Notes: generated by a model not told the origin, from the sequence alone. Positions 53,996 through 63,577 are shown, counted from the stretch's first letter. The stretch: 64,000 nucleotides of DNA from Bradyrhizobium ottawaense (GCF_002278135.3 NZ_CP029425.2:5060001-5124000), one strand, 5' to 3'. Made by a program: numbers and translations.

Positions 53996-54667
53996 ATGAC
54001 CTCCCCTCACACCATCGTCTTCGATCTCGACGGCACGCTTGTGGATACGGCGCCCGACCTGATCACCGCGCTGAATCACGTGCTCGACCGCGAAGGGCTG
54101 CCGCCCGTGCCGATGGCCTCGGCCCGCAACATGATCGGCGCCGGCGCCCGCAAGCTGATCGAGCGGGGGCTGGAGGCCGAGGGCCGCACGGTCACCCCCG
54201 CCGACATGGACCGGATGACCGCGGATTTCATCGCCTATTACGCCGATCATATCGCGGTCGAATCCCGCCCCTTCGAGGGGCTCGAGGCCGCGCTTGACCA
54301 TTTTTCAGCGCAGGGCCATCGCCTCGCCGTCTGCACCAACAAGCTGGAATGGCTGTCGAAGCGGTTGCTGGACCAGCTCGACCTCAGTCGCCGCTTCGCG
54401 GCGATCTGCGGCGCGGACACCTTTGGCGTCCAGAAGCCCGACCCGACCATCTTTCGTGAAACGGTGGCGCGCGCCGGCGGAGCGGTCAAAGCCAGCATCA
54501 TGGTCGGCGATGCCGGAACCGATGTCGGGGTGGCCCGCCGGGCCGGAGTGCCGGTGATCGGGGTCAGTTTTGGCTACACCGTGCCGATCGCCGACCTGAA
54601 GCCGGACCGGCTGATCCATCACATGCGTGACCTGCCAGCCGCCGCCAGCAGCCTGATGACGGCATAG
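53996..54667 (+). CDS. gph: Phosphoglycolate phosphatase (HAD family)
   Basis: A 223-residue HAD-superfamily hydrolase. Motif I is FDLDGTLVDT with Asp10 and Asp12, motif II is CTNK, and motif IV is VGDAGTDVG. A helical cap at about 20-85 has the Gph type. It removes phosphate from 2-phosphoglycolate. It is divergent from rpiA across 169 bases. Both have roles in carbon metabolism, but shared regulation is not visible. Confidence 0.87.
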   Translation: MTSPHTIVFDLDGTLVDTAPDLITALNHVLDREGLPPVPMASARNMIGAGARKLIERGLEAEGRTVTPADMDRMTADFIAYYADHIAVESRPFEGLEAALDHFSAQGHRLAVCTNKLEWLSKRLLDQLDLSRRFAAICGADTFGVQKPDPTIFRETVARAGGAVKASIMVGDAGTDVGVARRAGVPVIGVSFGYTVPIADLKPDRLIHHMRDLPAAASSLMTA

Positions 54668-54823
54668 CTCTACCAAGCTATTGATATAGCGTCGTTATTC
54701 CGCGAAACACCCCTTAACCATTCATTATTTATGCGCAGCCCGCCGGTTGCCCTGCCCCAGACGACGCTCCTAAAGTCCGCGCGGGGTTATGTGGCGGTTC
54801 GTCGCAGTTGAAGTGGATGGGTC

Positions 54824-55318
54824 ATGCGTCGTGTCATCGCGGTTGCGTTAGCCGGAGCGAGTCTATTGGGAGCGGCAAGTCTTGGGGGCTGCTCCTCGAT
54901 GTCCTGGGACATGTTCAAATCGGCCCCGCCGACCGTCCAGGTCCGAATCGAATCCAACCCGCCAGGTGCCGACGCCACCACCTCGCTCGGGCCGGGCTGC
55001 AAGACACCCTGCTCCGTCTCGGTTCCCGCACCCGAGGCCCCGTTTACGGTCGCTTTCGCGCTGCCCAAGTACCAGCCGGCGAGCGTCCCGGTGAACGTGA
55101 TCAAGAATCCCGGGGATTTCACCACCCCGGCCTCGGTGGTCACCGACCCGAATCCGGTGGTTGCGGAACTCCAGCCGGCCACCCCGCCGAAACCGATCCG
55201 CAAGCCGCACCGGCCCAGGAAGCCCAAACCGGCCGCCGCGGCGCCTGCTGCGGCACCGGCTGAGGCCGCAACGGCCACGGGCTCACCGTTCCCCGATCCG
55301 AACGCCGGCAGGCGCTGA
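54824..55318 (+). CDS. Lipoprotein with PEGA-like domain
   Basis: A 164-residue protein. The N-terminal signal peptide ends in a lipobox (SLGGC, Cys about residue 23). The mature part has a PEGA-like beta segment, VQVRIESNPPGADATTS, followed by a Pro/Ala/Lys-rich tail. It should be anchored in a membrane as a lipoprotein and could contact the cell wall. Function unknown. The ATG at 54824 precedes the signal peptide directly. Confidence 0.8.
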   Translation: MRRVIAVALAGASLLGAASLGGCSSMSWDMFKSAPPTVQVRIESNPPGADATTSLGPGCKTPCSVSVPAPEAPFTVAFALPKYQPASVPVNVIKNPGDFTTPASVVTDPNPVVAELQPATPPKPIRKPHRPRKPKPAAAAPAAAPAEAATATGSPFPDPNAGRR

Positions 55319-55426
55319 TCTACGTATACCACCCGATTGTCCTCGTCGCGTCCGATGCTTAGATTGGGTGCCGAGCACCGCCGAAGCCAAGGTGCGCCCG
55401 TCGCCGTCAGTGACAAGGCCTCTCGC

Positions 55427-56446
55427 ATGAACGGATCCGCCGCGCTGTCCACCCCGATGACCGATCCGTTCGGGCGGACCATCAGCTATTTGCGCGTTTC
55501 GGTCACCGACCGCTGCGACCTCCGCTGCTTCTACTGCATGTCGGAAGACATGACGTTCCTGCCCAAGGCGAACCTGTTGACGCTGGAGGAGCTCGACCGG
55601 CTCTGCTCGGCCTTCATCGCCAAGGGCGTCAAGAAGCTGCGGCTCACCGGTGGCGAGCCGCTGGTCCGGCGCAACGTGATGACGCTGGTCCGTTCGCTGT
55701 CGCGGCATCTGTCGAGCGGCGCCCTGAACGAGCTGACGCTGACCACCAACGGCACCCAGCTTGCGAAACACGCAAGCGAGCTCGCCGATTGTGGCGTGCG
55801 CCGCATCAACGTCTCGCTCGATACGCTCGATCCCAAGAAGTTTCGCGAGATCACCCGCTGGGGCGAGATCGACAAGGTGCTGGAAGGCATCGAGGCCGCG
55901 CGCGCCGCAGGACTTGCCGTGAAGATCAACGCGGTGGCACTGAAGAACCTCAACGAGGACGAGCTTCCCGACCTGATGCGCTGGGCCCACGGCAAGGGCA
56001 TGGGCCTGACGCTGATCGAGGTCATGCCGATGGGCGAGATCGGCTCGGGCCGCATCGACCAGTATCTGCCGCTCTCGCTGGTGCGCGCGCGCCTCGCCCA
56101 GCAATTCACGCTGACGGATTTGGCGGAGAGCACCGGAGGTCCGGCCCGCTATGTCAGCGTCACCGAGACCGGCGGCAAGCTCGGCTTCATCACGCCGATG
56201 ACGCATAATTTCTGTGAATCCTGCAACCGGGTTCGCATTACCTGTACGGGAACGCTGCACACCTGCCTCGGCCACGAGGATGCCTCCGATTTGCGCAAAC
56301 CTCTGCGTGCATCCGATGACGACATGCTGCTTGCGGATGCGATCGACCGCGCCATCGGCTTGAAACCCAAGGGCCACGATTTCATCATCGACCGCCGCCA
56401 CGACCGTCCCAGCGTCTCCAGGCACATGAGCGTCACCGGCGGCTGA
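55427..56446 (+). CDS. moaA: GTP 3-prime,8-cyclase MoaA (molybdenum cofactor synthesis)
   Basis: A 339-residue radical-SAM enzyme. The N-terminal 4Fe-4S site is CDLRCFYC (Cys30, Cys34, Cys37 from this start). The C-terminal cluster has [19 protein letters not shown], and the chain ends in the conserved GG (VTGG) that is essential in MoaA. It converts GTP to the precursor of cyclic pyranopterin monophosphate. Starts at 55427 or 55457 are possible. No other moa gene is in the window. Confidence 0.96.
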   Translation: MNGSAALSTPMTDPFGRTISYLRVSVTDRCDLRCFYCMSEDMTFLPKANLLTLEELDRLCSAFIAKGVKKLRLTGGEPLVRRNVMTLVRSLSRHLSSGALNELTLTTNGTQLAKHASELADCGVRRINVSLDTLDPKKFREITRWGEIDKVLEGIEAARAAGLAVKINAVALKNLNEDELPDLMRWAHGKGMGLTLIEVMPMGEIGSGRIDQYLPLSLVRARLAQQFTLTDLAESTGGPARYVSVTETGGKLGFITPMTHNFCESCNRVRITCTGTLHTCLGHEDASDLRKPLRASDDDMLLADAIDRAIGLKPKGHDFIIDRRHDRPSVSRHMSVTGG

Positions 56447-56611
56447 CACCATCGGCTGCGGCCTTATTCCCCTTAACTCTCAACAAACTTCCAATTGACG
56501 GGCGGCATGGCCGCTGGTTTGGTGCGACAGCCTCATGCCTGCGCGGCGAGACAAGCCACGCGCCCGCTTCGGCAGTCAAGACGGCCGGGGCACGATCGGG
56601 AGGATCCGTCG

Positions 56612-57193
56612 TTGCAAGCGCTCCTGAAGCTGAGCCGAGGAATCGACGCGTTCACACGCTGGACGGGCAAACGCTTGGCGTGGCTGATCGTGGCCGCCGT
56701 CATCATCTCCGCGGTCAATGCGATCGTCCGCAAGACGTTCGACACGTCATCCAATTCATGGCTCGAGCTGCAATGGGTGCTGTTCAGCATCGTGTTCCTG
56801 CTGTGCTCGCCGTGGACGCTGCTCGACAACGAGCACATCCGCATCGACATCGTGAACAACGCGCTGCCGAAGCCGGTCCGCAACCTGATCGACGTGATCG
56901 GTCACCTGTTCTTCCTCATTCCGCTCTGCATCGTCATGATCATCACGGGCGTGCCGTTCTTCCAGCGCTCGTTCGAGATCAACGAGCAGTCCGGCAATGC
57001 CGGCGGTCTGCCGCAATGGCCCGCCAAATCCCTGATCATGATCGGATTCGCTTTCCTGCTCGTTCAAGGCATCTCCGAGCTGATCAAGCGCATCGCGGTC
57101 ATGCGCGGGTTGATCCCGGACCCGCATGAATCCCAGGTGTCGGCGCTCGAGGCGGAAGTCGAGCATCTCGTCGGAGCGATCGAGAAGAAATAG
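56612..57193 (+). CDS. TRAP transporter small membrane subunit (DctQ type)
   Basis: A 193-residue protein with four membrane segments typical of DctQ. The core motif is WLELQWVLFSIVFLLCSPW with the LDNEHIRIDI segment, and a helical C-terminus follows. The start is assigned to the TTG at 56612 because GGGAGG lies 8 bases upstream and the four-helix core begins soon after; no good ATG exists between. It pairs with the DctM gene 26 bases downstream. Confidence 0.84.
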   Translation: MQALLKLSRGIDAFTRWTGKRLAWLIVAAVIISAVNAIVRKTFDTSSNSWLELQWVLFSIVFLLCSPWTLLDNEHIRIDIVNNALPKPVRNLIDVIGHLFFLIPLCIVMIITGVPFFQRSFEINEQSGNAGGLPQWPAKSLIMIGFAFLLVQGISELIKRIAVMRGLIPDPHESQVSALEAEVEHLVGAIEKK

Positions 57194-57219
57194 CCGTTGG
57201 CGACGGTTTAGGGGAAGTC

Positions 57220-58875
57220 ATGACCGCATTCATCATCGCCAATATGGCGCCCATCATGTTCGCGTCGCTGGTCGTCATGCTGCTGCTGGGCTATCCCGCG
57301 GCATTCTCGCTCGGCGCCGTCGGCCTGTTCTACGCCATCATCGGCGTCGAGCTCGGACAATTCCACCCGGACTTCCTCCAGGCCCTTCCCGAGCGCGTCT
57401 ACGGGGTGATGAACAACGACACGCTGCTCGCCATCCCGTTCTTCACCTTCATGGGACTGGTGCTGGAGCGGTCAGGCATGGCCGAGGACCTGCTCGACAC
57501 CATCGGCCAATTGTTCGGAACCATCCGCGGCGGCCTCGCCTACGCGGTGGTGTTCGTCGGCGCGCTGCTCGCCGCAACGACGGGCGTGGTCGCCGCTTCC
57601 GTGATCTCGATGGGACTGATTTCGCTGCCCATCATGCTGCGCTATGGCTACGACCGGCGCGTGGCGACGGGCATCATCGCCGCTTCGGGCACGCTCGCGC
57701 AGATCATTCCGCCCTCGCTCGTCCTGATCGTGATGGCAGACCAGCTCGGCAAGTCCGTCGGCGACATGTACGAGGGCGCCTTCATCCCGGGCCTCGTGCT
57801 CGCGGGCCTCTACGCCCTCTACGCCTTCCTCGTCAGCGTGATCTTCCCGAAGGCCGTCCCGGGCCTGCCAAAGGAGGCCATCGGCTTTCGCGAGGAGAGT
57901 GGCGATCGTGGCCTCCGCTCGCTCGGTGTGCTCTTCATCGCGAGCTGCGTGTTCGGCTGGTTCATGATGCGCCATTCGGAGACGCACGGCGCCGATTACG
58001 TCGTGCTCAGCATGTTCTACGGCATCATCTTCGCGTTCGCCGTCGCCGTGCTGAACTGGGTTATCGACAAGCTCACCGGCTTCCGTTTCCTGTCCAAGAT
58101 GGCGCAGCAGACCACCTTCGTCATGGTGCCGCCGCTCTTCCTGATCTTCCTGGTGCTCGGCACGATCTTCATCGGCATCGCGACCCCGACCGAAGGCGGC
58201 GCGATGGGCGCCGCCGGCGCCCTCATCCTCGGTGCTGCGAAGCGGCGGCTGAGCTGGGACCTGATCCGGCAGGCCACGGAATCGACGGCCAAGCTGTCCG
58301 CTTTCGTCGTGTTCATCCTGGTCGGCGCCCGCGTCTTCTCGCTCACCTTCTACGGCGTCAACGGGCACGTCTGGGTCGAGCACCTGCTCACCTCGCTGCC
58401 CGGCGGCCAGGTCGGTTTCCTGATCTTCGTCAACGCGTTCGTGTTCGTGCTGGCCTTCTTCCTCGACTTCTTCGAACTGGCCTTCATCGTGATCCCGCTG
58501 CTCGGACCTGCCGCCGAGCATCTCGGCATCGACCTGATCTGGTTCGGCGTCATTCTCGGCGTCAACATGCAGACCTCGTTCATGCATCCGCCGTTCGGCT
58601 TCGCGCTGTTCTATCTCCGCTCGGTCGCCCCGAAGGACCGATACACCGACCGCGTCACCGGCAAGCGGATGGACCCTGTCACCACCGGCCAGATCTATTG
58701 GGGCGCGGTGCCATTCGTCGTCATCCAGATCATCATGGTCGCTCTGGTGATCGCGTTCCCGTCGATGGTGATGCACTACAAGGGCGTCCAGTCGACCATC
58801 GACCCCAGCACGATCAAGATCGAGGTGCCGCAGATCGAGTTGCCGCCGCTGGATCTCGGGCCGCCGCAAAAGTAG
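57220..58875 (+). CDS. TRAP transporter large membrane subunit (DctM type)
   Basis: A 551-residue DctM subunit with about 12-14 hydrophobic segments. Family features are NDTLLAIPFFTFMGLVLERSG and the segment GTLAQIIPPSLVLIVMADQLG. It is longer than the usual 430 residues, with an insertion of about 60-70 residues near 220-300 and a Pro-rich C-terminal tail, as in the mannitol/chloroaromatic TRAP group. No periplasmic DctP gene is nearby in the window. The substrate is unknown. Confidence 0.9.
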   Translation: MTAFIIANMAPIMFASLVVMLLLGYPAAFSLGAVGLFYAIIGVELGQFHPDFLQALPERVYGVMNNDTLLAIPFFTFMGLVLERSGMAEDLLDTIGQLFGTIRGGLAYAVVFVGALLAATTGVVAASVISMGLISLPIMLRYGYDRRVATGIIAASGTLAQIIPPSLVLIVMADQLGKSVGDMYEGAFIPGLVLAGLYALYAFLVSVIFPKAVPGLPKEAIGFREESGDRGLRSLGVLFIASCVFGWFMMRHSETHGADYVVLSMFYGIIFAFAVAVLNWVIDKLTGFRFLSKMAQQTTFVMVPPLFLIFLVLGTIFIGIATPTEGGAMGAAGALILGAAKRRLSWDLIRQATESTAKLSAFVVFILVGARVFSLTFYGVNGHVWVEHLLTSLPGGQVGFLIFVNAFVFVLAFFLDFFELAFIVIPLLGPAAEHLGIDLIWFGVILGVNMQTSFMHPPFGFALFYLRSVAPKDRYTDRVTGKRMDPVTTGQIYWGAVPFVVIQIIMVALVIAFPSMVMHYKGVQSTIDPSTIKIEVPQIELPPLDLGPPQK

Positions 58876-58994
58876 CGGGGACAACACGCGCCGTCGTGCT
58901 CCGCTCAAGCGGCGCACGACGCGCGACGGCGCGCGTGACAAGCACCGGAAACGGAGGCATACCGGGCCATCCTCAATCCCATGGATGGCCGCTC

Positions 58995-60284
58995 ATGCCC
59001 CGATCGCACCCTGCCGCATCGCTCGTTGGCCCGTTGATCGCCTCACTCTGGCTGACATATGCCGCAACGTCGGTGCAGGCTGAGCCGATCGCCGATGTCC
59101 ACATGCTGGCGCAAAAGGAGCAGCAGCCGCTGCTCGACACGCTGCGCGATCTCGTCGCCATCGAATCCGGCAGCAAGGACATCGAAGGCCTGAACCAGAT
59201 CGCCGAGCGCGTCGCAGGCCAGCTCAAACAGCTCGGCGGCACGGTGGAGATCCTGCAACCCACCGACATCTATCGCCTCGACGACACGCCCGAGAAGATC
59301 GGACCGGCCGTGCACGCCACATTCAAGGGCACAGGCAGCAAGAAGATCATGCTGATCGCCCACATGGACACGGTGTACCTGAAGGGCATGCTGAAGGATC
59401 AACCGTTCCGCATCGACGGCGACAAGGCCTACGGCCTCGGCATCGCCGATGACAAGCAGGGCGTCGCACTCATTCTCCATACCGTGGCGTTGCTGCAGAA
59501 ACTGAGCTTCAGGGATTACGGCACGCTCACGGTGCTCGCGAACGGCGACGAGGAGATCTCCTCCCCCGGCTGGCGCAGCACCATCACCAAATTTGCCTCT
59601 GATCAGGACGCGGTGTTCTCATTCGAAGGCGGCGGCACCGACGGCACGCTGCGCCTCGCCACCAGCGGCATCGGCTCGGCCTATCTCACCGTGCAGGGCA
59701 AGTCATCACATGCCGGCGCAAGGCCCGAGGGCGGCGTGAATGCGCTGTACGAGCTCTCGCACCAGGTGCTGCAGATGAAGGACCTGTCCAAGCCCGAGCA
59801 GGGCCTGAAGCTGAACTGGACGGTCTCCAAATCCGGCACCAACCGCAATGTGATCCCTGCCGACGCCACCGCCCAGGCCGATGCGCGCGCGCTCAAGGTG
59901 TCCGATTTCGACGAGTTGGAGAAGGCCCTCCAGGACAAGATCAAGGATCGCCTGCTGCCGGACTCCAAAGTCGATTTGAAGTTCGAGGTGCGGCGCCCGC
60001 CGTTAGAGGCCAACGAGGCCTCGCGCCGCGTGGCGGCCTACGGCAAGACGATCTATCAGGAGCTCGGAATGTCCCTCAAGGTCGACGAGAAGGCGACCGG
60101 GGGCGGCACAGACGCAGCGTTTGCCGCGCTGAAGACCAGTGGAGCCGTGGTGGAGGGCATGGGCCTGTCGGGCTTCGGTGCGCACTCCAACGACGCCGAA
60201 TATGTGCAGATCAACAGCATCGTGCCGCGGTTGTATCTGGCCACACGCATGATCATGGATCTGTCCACGGGTAAACTGAAGTAG
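58995..60284 (+). CDS. Secreted M20-family metallopeptidase (glutamate carboxypeptidase-like)
   Basis: A 429-residue protein. A signal peptide (about 1-29, ending VQA) is followed by an M20 peptidase fold. The di-zinc motif begins with HMDTVY, then DDKQG and GDEEISSPGWR with the catalytic Glu pair. The central dimerisation domain (about 215-335) has GKSSHAGARPEGGVNALYELS, typical of carboxypeptidase G2-like enzymes. It should cleave C-terminal glutamate-type residues in the periplasm. It follows dctM after 119 bases, so an uptake-linked role is possible. Confidence 0.86.
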   Translation: MPRSHPAASLVGPLIASLWLTYAATSVQAEPIADVHMLAQKEQQPLLDTLRDLVAIESGSKDIEGLNQIAERVAGQLKQLGGTVEILQPTDIYRLDDTPEKIGPAVHATFKGTGSKKIMLIAHMDTVYLKGMLKDQPFRIDGDKAYGLGIADDKQGVALILHTVALLQKLSFRDYGTLTVLANGDEEISSPGWRSTITKFASDQDAVFSFEGGGTDGTLRLATSGIGSAYLTVQGKSSHAGARPEGGVNALYELSHQVLQMKDLSKPEQGLKLNWTVSKSGTNRNVIPADATAQADARALKVSDFDELEKALQDKIKDRLLPDSKVDLKFEVRRPPLEANEASRRVAAYGKTIYQELGMSLKVDEKATGGGTDAAFAALKTSGAVVEGMGLSGFGAHSNDAEYVQINSIVPRLYLATRMIMDLSTGKLK

Positions 60285-60642
60285 CGACGGCCTTTCTTCC
60301 TTCTCCCCTTCTTGTGCAGGGCAATCGCATATGGCAGCGATTTCGCCAGTAGCCATCCTTCGAGACGCCCGCCGTTGGCGGGCCGTCAGGATGAGGACCG
60401 GACGTTCGGCACTCGCTTCGACGAGCACCGATGCTGCTTAGCCTCATCCTGAGGAGACCGCGAAGCGGTCGTCTCGAAGGACGAGGCGCGCGCTCGGGTC
60501 TCTCAATGCGCCATATGCGATTACCCTGCCTTCTTGCGGGAGAAGGTGGCGCGAACGCGATTCGCGCCGGATGAGGGGTCTCTCTCCGCGCATTCAATTG
60601 AGAGTGAGACTAGCGGAGAGAGACCCCTCACCCGTCTCGCTG
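60285..60642. repeat. Intergenic cluster of palindromic repeats
   Basis: At least two elements. (1) 60352-60483, with arms CCATCCTTCGAGACG and CGTCTCGAAGGACG and an inner GACCGCGAAGCGGTC hairpin. (2) 60573-60629, a perfect 17-base inverted repeat GAGGGGTCTCTCTCCGC/GCGGAGAGAGACCCCTC with a 23-base loop. Element 2 is part of a longer repeat running into 60690 and overlapping the 3-prime end of the histidine kinase gene. Confidence 0.78.
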
Positions 60643-62061
60643 CTATCGCGGCGAGCCACCCTCTCCCACAAGGGGAGAGGGTGAAGCGGTGTTGCTGTCC
60701 GCCAGCCGAAACCGCAGCGTGAACTCGGCTCCACCCCCCGGAAGATTCTCCACCGCAATCGTCGCGGCGTGATCGTCCGCCACCGCCCGCACGATGGAAA
60801 GCCCAAGTCCCGCGCCGTCGCTGCGCCGGCGGTCGGCGCGCCAGAAGCGCTGAAAGATCAGCTCACGCTCGGCCTCCGCAATCCCCGGGCCGCTATCGCG
60901 CACGCGCACCGAACCGTCCTCGCGCACCTCGACGTCAACGGTCGTGTCTTTTGCCGTGAACTTGATGGCGTTTTCCGCCAGGTTGAAGACCGCGCGCTGC
61001 AGCATCTCCGCATTGCCGTGGATCGTGACCGGCGCATCGGTACCCCGGAGCGCAATGTCCTTGTGCTGCGCGATCGCGAACGGGGCGATCGAGGCGACCA
61101 CTTCGGCGCAGACGGCGCGCAAATCCGCAGTCTCGCCGGGATCGAGCACCAGGGTGTCGAGCTCGGCGATCTCCAGAAGCTGGGCGACGAGGCGGCTCAT
61201 GGTTTCGATGTCGGCATGCAGCGCATGCCGTGCCGCCCGATCGTCGAGCGTCTCGATCCGCGTGCGCAGGATCGCGAGCGGCGTGCGCAATTGATGCGCG
61301 GCATCCGCGGTGAACTGCCGCTGTACCCGAAAGCCGCCTTCGAGGCGGTCGAGCGCCTGGTTGACGGCGGTGACGAGCGGCAGGATCTCGCGCGGGATCT
61401 GCTCCGTCGGCAGGCGGATGTCGGTGCGCGCCGGACCGATATTGCTGGCCTCCTCGGAGGCCTTCCACAGCGGCGCGATCGCGCGGCGGAAGATGATGAT
61501 GTCGGTGGCGAGCAGGACCAGCAGGATCGGGATGGTGATCCATCCCACGCGCCGGAAGAAATTCGACACGATGTCGTCGATGATGACGTCCCGGTGCGCG
61601 AGGTCCTCGGCGACCTGGATGCGCACCGTCTTGCCGTCGACGTCGCGGGTGACGGCGGCGCCGGAAATGCTCTCCGACGAGCGCGGTGCAGCGGTGGCGG
61701 CGGAGCGCCGATGGGAGGAGAACAGCAGCCGGCCATCGGCATCGCGAATGTCATACTGATAGCGGCCATACGCTTCCGAATAGAGACCCTTGAGACTGTC
61801 GGGCAGATTGAACGTCAGCAATCCGCCCGGCTGAACAACGATGCGCTCCGCCAGCACCTCGGCCTGGGCGCGCATGGCATCGCGATGCAGCTGGTCGATC
61901 TCGGAATTGAGCAGCCAGAACAGCACCAGCGGCAGGAAGATCGCGACCACCGCGACCGCCAGGATGTGCAGGAACACGATGCGCCAGATCAGCGATTTGA
62001 ACGTCGGAGACCTGCCATAGGACCCGGCATAGGATCCGACGTTGGATCCGAGCTGGGTCAC
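60643..62061 (-). CDS. Sensor histidine kinase (TctE-like)
   Basis: A 472-residue membrane sensor kinase. A membrane helix (about 30-50) is followed by a periplasmic sensor region (about 55-170) with YGRYQYDIRDADGRLLFSS, as in TctE-type kinases. A second helix (about 172-192) leads to HAMP, and the phospho-accepting His256 is in ADAAHQLRTPLA. The ATPase has FNLAENAIKFT, DSGPGI and GAGLGLSIV. It starts with GTG, one base after the response regulator stop. The last about 16 residues (ASPSPLVGEGG) are encoded by an intergenic repeat. Confidence 0.92.
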   Translation of the reverse strand: MTQLGSNVGSYAGSYGRSPTFKSLIWRIVFLHILAVAVVAIFLPLVLFWLLNSEIDQLHRDAMRAQAEVLAERIVVQPGGLLTFNLPDSLKGLYSEAYGRYQYDIRDADGRLLFSSHRRSAATAAPRSSESISGAAVTRDVDGKTVRIQVAEDLAHRDVIIDDIVSNFFRRVGWITIPILLVLLATDIIIFRRAIAPLWKASEEASNIGPARTDIRLPTEQIPREILPLVTAVNQALDRLEGGFRVQRQFTADAAHQLRTPLAILRTRIETLDDRAARHALHADIETMSRLVAQLLEIAELDTLVLDPGETADLRAVCAEVVASIAPFAIAQHKDIALRGTDAPVTIHGNAEMLQRAVFNLAENAIKFTAKDTTVDVEVREDGSVRVRDSGPGIAEAERELIFQRFWRADRRRSDGAGLGLSIVRAVADDHAATIAVENLPGGGAEFTLRFRLADSNTASPSPLVGEGGSPR

Positions 62062-62062
62062 G

Positions 62063-62737
62063 CTATTTCTCCACGTCCATGAGATAGCCGACGCCGCGGA
62101 TGGTATGGATCACGACCTTGGCGCCGTGTTCAGCGAGCTGCTTGCGCAGCCGCGAAACATAGACCTCGACCGCGTTGGAGGCGACCTCGCCGTCGAGCCC
62201 GAAGATGTGATCCTCGACGTTCTTCTTCGGCACCACCCGCCCCTGCCGGCGCAGCAAAATCTCCAGCACCGAGGTCTCGCGCGCGGAGATGATCCGCGGC
62301 TGGTCGTCGACGAAGATCTGGCGGCTCTCGGTGTCGTAGACGAGGTTGGCGAGACTGAGCGAGCGGCCGAGCAGCTGGCCCGGCCGGCGCAGGATCGCCT
62401 CCAGCCGCGCCACCAGTTCCTCCATCGCGAACGGCTTGGCGAGATAGTCGTCGGCGCCGCTGCGCAGGCCGCTGACGCGGTCCTGCAGACCGCCGCGGGC
62501 GGTCAGCACCAGCACGGGGAGCGGTTCCATCTTGAGGCGCAACTCGCGCAGCACCGACAGGCCGTCGCCGTCGGGCAGCCCGAGATCGAGGATCATCGCG
62601 GCATAGCTGACGCTGCTCACCGCCTCGCGCGCCTCGGCCGCGCTGCCGACGATGTCGCTCTGATAGCCAGCCGCCGCCAGCCCGCCAGCGACGAGGCGCG
62701 ACAGCTCGGCATTGTCCTCGACGATCAGAAGGCGCAT
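62063..62737 (-). CDS. OmpR-family response regulator (TctD-like)
   Basis: A 224-residue regulator. The receiver domain has the acidic pair Glu7-Asp8 (VEDN), the phosphorylation site Asp51 (ILDLGLPDGDG), and the conserved Lys in LAKPF. The C-terminal winged helix domain (about 125-220) ends with VHTIRGVGY-like sequence typical of OmpR/PhoB members. It is the first gene of the pair with the TctE-like kinase. An exact 18-base repeat lies 113 bases upstream of its start and could be its own binding site. Confidence 0.93.
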   Translation of the reverse strand: MRLLIVEDNAELSRLVAGGLAAAGYQSDIVGSAAEAREAVSSVSYAAMILDLGLPDGDGLSVLRELRLKMEPLPVLVLTARGGLQDRVSGLRSGADDYLAKPFAMEELVARLEAILRRPGQLLGRSLSLANLVYDTESRQIFVDDQPRIISARETSVLEILLRRQGRVVPKKNVEDHIFGLDGEVASNAVEVYVSRLRKQLAEHGAKVVIHTIRGVGYLMDVEK

Positions 62738-62849
62738 CGCATATCTGCCGGATACTCAGGTCACCGCACGCCTCGCGCGGCATCTTCGCTGTCTTCCATC
62801 ATTCCGGACGCCTCGGCCAGCGAAAAAGCGTCCGGCCGAACCAGTCGTC

Positions 62850-62867
62850 TGTCAGGTTTGTGTAAGC
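62850..62867 (-). promoter_or_regulatory. Candidate regulator-binding site, copy 1
   Basis: GCTTACACAAACCTGACA on the minus strand, about 113 bases upstream of the response regulator gene. The same 18 bases occur exactly at 63890-63907. Its flanks differ between the copies, so it is not part of a longer repeat. Possible autoregulatory box of the two-component pair. Confidence 0.45.
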
Positions 62868-62900
62868 CGACCAGGTGTGCCCCCCAAGAGGCGCAGGCCA

Positions 62901-63010
62901 ATCGCATTTGGAAGCGACTTCCCTATGGCCATCCTTCGAGACGCCCGCCGTTGGCGGGCCCTCGGGATGACGACGCGGTGCGCGGCAGCAATCCTCACGT
63001 GCACCAGTGC
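62901..63010. repeat. Palindromic intergenic repeat, second copy
   Basis: It resembles the element at 60330-60487: AATCGCAT-TGG-AGCGA (62900s), then GGCCATCCTTCGAGACGCCCGCCGTTGGCGGGCC and a shortened right half (GCCTAGCCTCGTCCCTCGA). The right arm reaches within a few bases of the MarR stop codon. Confidence 0.7.
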
Positions 63011-63013
63011 CGC

Positions 63014-63577
63014 CTAGCCTCGTCCCTCGAAATAGGCGCAAAGCAGGGTCGTGTCCCTTGGAGCTATGGATTTCCGGAACAGCCTGCACTTGAAGTGACG
63101 ATCCTTCCCCTCTCCGCTCTCGATCAGGAACATGCACCTGCCGCAGACGTCGGCGTTGTGACGGCGCTTGGCAACATCGAGCCCATCGAGGACGCGGCGA
63201 AGCGTATCGCGCAGCTGAGATCGATCGGGGAGCTCAAGTGTCACGAGCTGATCTCGAAGGACGTTAATTGGATCGCGCTCGAGGACCTTCTCGCCTTCGC
63301 TCGTGATGCAGAGCGCAATCGAGCGCTTGTCTTCTGCAGATGGCTTGCGAACCATCAACCCCTTGCTCTCGAGCACGGCGGCGATCTGCGATGCGACGCT
63401 GCGGGTCGTGCCCAGAAAGCTGGCGAGAGCCGTGGGCGTCCGCGAAAACCTGTTTGCGCGGGCGAGAAAGCGCAAGGCCATCCATTCCCGATCGCTCAGC
63501 CCCGCAAGGCTCCCTTCAAAAAGCCAGCTGTCGGCCGATTGGACCAGGAGTTGTAGAATTTCAATTGCCAGTCTCAT
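63014..63577 (-). CDS. MarR-like transcriptional regulator with Cys-rich C-terminus
   Basis: A 187-residue protein. A winged helix domain of MarR type lies in residues about 25-105, with TALASFLGTTRSVASQIAAV as recognition helix and LMVRKPSAEDKRSIAL as wing. The C-terminal 45 residues carry four Cys (145, 148, 164, 180), with CGRC followed by FKCRLF and LLCAYF, suggesting a metal or redox site. The start is set to ATG at 63577 (MRLAIEILQ). A longer frame reaches 63718 but looks non-coding. The target genes are unknown. Confidence 0.82.
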   Translation of the reverse strand: MRLAIEILQLLVQSADSWLFEGSLAGLSDREWMALRFLARANRFSRTPTALASFLGTTRSVASQIAAVLESKGLMVRKPSAEDKRSIALCITSEGEKVLERDPINVLRDQLVTLELPDRSQLRDTLRRVLDGLDVAKRRHNADVCGRCMFLIESGEGKDRHFKCRLFRKSIAPRDTTLLCAYFEGRG

